Source: DATGKK01 sp035294725 (lineage in GTDB: Bacteria; Actinomycetota; Acidimicrobiia; Acidimicrobiales; Bog-793). From it: DNA of 16,262 bases. Positions 14,754-16,262 of this stretch are shown piece after piece (positions within the stretch are counted from its first letter, which is position 1; every line of letters begins with the position of its first letter). Both the position numbers and the translations under genes were made by a program. Below the pieces are notes generated by a model. The model was not told the origin of the DNA. It worked only from the letters and a program-made list of their open reading frames with translations, and made no database searches. Location: assembly GCA_035294725.1 (NCBI GenBank), contig DATGKK010000046.1, positions 1-16,262 of the forward strand, in the 5' to 3' direction.

Positions 14754-16023
14754 CGCCCTCGTCGGATCCCCTTCCGGTGTCCGGCGGCGCCTCGGAACCC
14801 GGGGCTCCTGAGCTCCCCGTCGACTCCTCGCCGCCCTCGGGTGAAGAGGCTGGCGGCGACCAGGAGATACGGGGTGGCGGAGGTTTCGGCGAGACCGCCG
14901 GCCACACCGACGTCGGTGGGGGCTGCGGCGCGGACGGAGCGGGAGCTGAACCAGGCTGGGCCGAGGGTCCGGCGGTGTTCCACGGCGGAGGCGGAGATGC
15001 CGGGGGGTTCCACGGAGGTGGCGGACCCGGCGACGGCGGAGTTGGCGGTGGATAACCGGGCGGTGGGTACCTGGGCGGACCCTGCGGTGCGACTCCCGCT
15101 GCTGGAGAGCCGGGCCGCGAAAGACCAAGGTTGGCGGCAACCTCGCCAAGGTTGACACCGCCTTCCTTCCGGTTCTTCAGGTCGAAGAACAAAAAGGCGG
15201 TGATGATGGGGAGCCATGGGGCAAGAAGCAGCTCGACGACGAAGCTCACGAGGAGCCCGAGCACTGACCCCCCGACCCCTGCCGACCCGAGCCCCCCGAT
15301 CACGAACTGCATGATCAGGCTCACCACGCCGGCAAGGATCCCCGCGAGAAGGAGTGCCCCGAACGTGCCCCAGAAGCGCCCCCGCACGAGCTGGAACGAT
15401 CTTCCTACGACGGCCGCGCCGTGGCGGCGCTCCAGCACCACGATCGGCAGCACGAGCGAGAGGCTGACCGCCACGTAGACGCCTGCCGCGAACACGAGGA
15501 GGAACAGCAACGAGGCGTACGGTCCTAGGTGCACAGCCACCACGAGGCCGCTTAACACGGTCAGCAAGGCGCCGCACGCAACAAACAGGAGCGAGATCAG
15601 TACGAGCACCCACAGGATGGAGCGCGCCCGCTGCAACCCAAGCCGGAGCGCAGACCGCCAGTCCGGCCGGCTCCCGACGTACCCCTGCCCGACGACGGCA
15701 ACCAGCGCAGCAGCCTGCACCAACTGCAGGAGCAGGTACAGGAGGACCACGACCCCGAGCACGACGAATGGCACGACGAGGCTCGCCCGGGTCCCGCTGT
15801 ACCTGATGGTTGTCACGCCGTTGGTCACTCCGGTGTGTACCCGGCGCAATACGGGATACCACACCACCCCGAGCACCGCGAGCATGACGATGCCGGCGAT
15901 CCCGCTCAGCACGATGGGGATCGCTACGAGCTGCCGGAACAGCCTCCGGTACGCCTCGAACCCCTGACTGATGATCTCCGTGGCCGAGAGCGGCCGGAAC
16001 CGCGACGTAGGTGGGCTCTGCAC
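14740..16023 (-). CDS. Polytopic membrane protein with long proline-rich C-terminal tail
   Basis: From GTG 16023 the product is 427 residues. Residues 12-30 (LSATEIISQGFEAYRRLFR) form an amphipathic helix, and about six strongly hydrophobic segments follow between 31 and 280. ERRHGAAVVGRSFQLVRGRFWGTFG (198-222) resembles the loop of the membrane domain found in some glycerophosphodiester phosphodiesterases and related uncharacterised proteins. Residues 303-395 are a tail rich in PPP, PPxW and PxP units; the last 30 residues are acidic. The tail is probably cytoplasmic and disordered, suited to protein binding. No catalytic residues are evident. A TTG at 16101 is an alternative start but has no ribosome binding site, whereas GGAGGG and GGAG precede the GTG. 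The stop overlaps the start of the GT2-GT4 gene, suggesting joint function in surface glycan work. Confidence 0.8.
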   Translation of the reverse strand: MQSPPTSRFRPLSATEIISQGFEAYRRLFRQLVAIPIVLSGIAGIVMLAVLGVVWYPVLRRVHTGVTNGVTTIRYSGTRASLVVPFVVLGVVVLLYLLLQLVQAAALVAVVGQGYVGSRPDWRSALRLGLQRARSILWVLVLISLLFVACGALLTVLSGLVVAVHLGPYASLLFLLVFAAGVYVAVSLSLVLPIVVLERRHGAAVVGRSFQLVRGRFWGTFGALLLAGILAGVVSLIMQFVIGGLGSAGVGGSVLGLLVSFVVELLLAPWLPIITAFLFFDLKNRKEGGVNLGEVAANLGLSRPGSPAAGVAPQGPPRYPPPGYPPPTPPSPGPPPPWNPPASPPPPWNTAGPSAQPGSAPAPSAPQPPPTSVWPAVSPKPPPPRISWSPPASSPEGGEESTGSSGAPGSEAPPDTGRGSDEGDAGG

Positions 16024-16164
16024 AGTCTCCGCGGGACCCTCCGACAGCGCACGCTCCGGCCCCGGGAGCGAGCGAGTCCAGCGTACCCAAGTCAAGGCCA
16101 AAGTCTTGGATCAGGGGTCATCAGAGCGGGTGTACCAGCTCTCTCGCCCCCGCCCCGGCCCGGT

Positions 16165-16170
16165 TACACT
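16165..16170 (+). promoter_or_regulatory. Possible -10 box of tRNA-Arg
   Basis: TACACT fits the TANNNT pattern and lies 17 bases before the mature tRNA 5' end at 16188, a normal distance for tRNA promoters. No convincing -35 hexamer is visible upstream. Confidence 0.35.
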
Positions 16171-16187
16171 CTCGGTTCGCAACTCCA

Positions 16188-16261
16188 GCGCTCGTAGCTC
16201 AATTGGAGAGAGCATCTGACTACGGATCAGAAGGTTGGGGGTTCGAGTCCCTCCGAGCGCG
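16188..16261 (+). tRNA. tRNA-Arg, anticodon ACG
   Basis: The acceptor stem pairs GCGCTCG (16188-16194) with CGAGCGC (16254-16260), with G as discriminator at 16261. The D arm is GCTC...GAGC, and the anticodon arm TCTGA, loop CTACGGA, TCAGA gives ACG, read as ICG after deamination of A34 for CGN arginine codons. The T arm is GGGGG, TTCGAGT, CCCTC with one G-T pair. The window ends one base after the discriminator, so an encoded CCA cannot be judged. It is transcribed divergently from the Pro-rich membrane protein gene. Confidence 0.95.
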
Positions 16262-16262
16262 C

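Noticed and set aside
14591..16090. 499-codon minus-strand frame overlapping the membrane protein
   Set aside because: It is a shadow in another frame; its composition is Arg/Gly-rich and it matches no family, while the alternative frame has regular membrane helices.

Overview
The window looks like chromosomal DNA from a high-GC bacterium, most likely an actinobacterium (an Acidimicrobiia-like lineage is my guess). The basis is uniformly GC-rich DNA, frequent GTG starts, tRNA-Ser without an encoded CCA, and gene types common in that group. No sequence search was possible, so the taxonomy is inference. There is no integrase, transposase, CRISPR array, phage gene or rRNA.

Positions 1-4352 hold the minus-strand end of a surface-polysaccharide cluster. 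In transcription order it contains a truncated SAM-methyltransferase remnant, a frameshifted GT4 glycosyltransferase, an intact Wzx/PST-type flippase whose GTG start overlaps the glycosyltransferase stop by 4 bases, an HlyD-like membrane-fusion protein, and the start of a membrane-anchored protein that runs off the left edge. The methyltransferase and glycosyltransferase are broken, so the cluster appears to be decaying or to carry an assembly error.

Positions 4431-7554 hold a DinB-fold protein with an N-terminal pentapeptide-repeat stretch (minus), divergent from serS (plus). SerS is of the Thermus-like type. It is followed by a small XRE-family regulator and a coiled-coil hypothetical protein, both on the plus strand. 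A 30-base inverted repeat lies 20 bases before the XRE start and is a good operator candidate.

Positions 7555-12316 are looser. A minus-strand pair encodes a family VIII esterase/beta-lactamase-like hydrolase and a VOC (glyoxalase-fold) protein, and ends in a 12-bp-stem hairpin. Upstream of it is an APC-family permease, also on the minus strand. Gaps of about 640, 550 and 420 bases show no convincing gene.

Positions 12317-16262 are bracketed by two plus-strand tRNA genes, tRNA-Ser(GCT) and tRNA-Arg(ACG). Between them, on the minus strand, a polytopic membrane protein with a long proline-rich tail overlaps by 14 bases a 751-residue GT2-GT4 fusion glycosyltransferase. This pair and the left-hand cluster both point to cell-surface glycan synthesis. 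The least-explained elements are the XRE/coiled-coil unit with its palindrome and the Pro-rich membrane protein plus double-glycosyltransferase pair.
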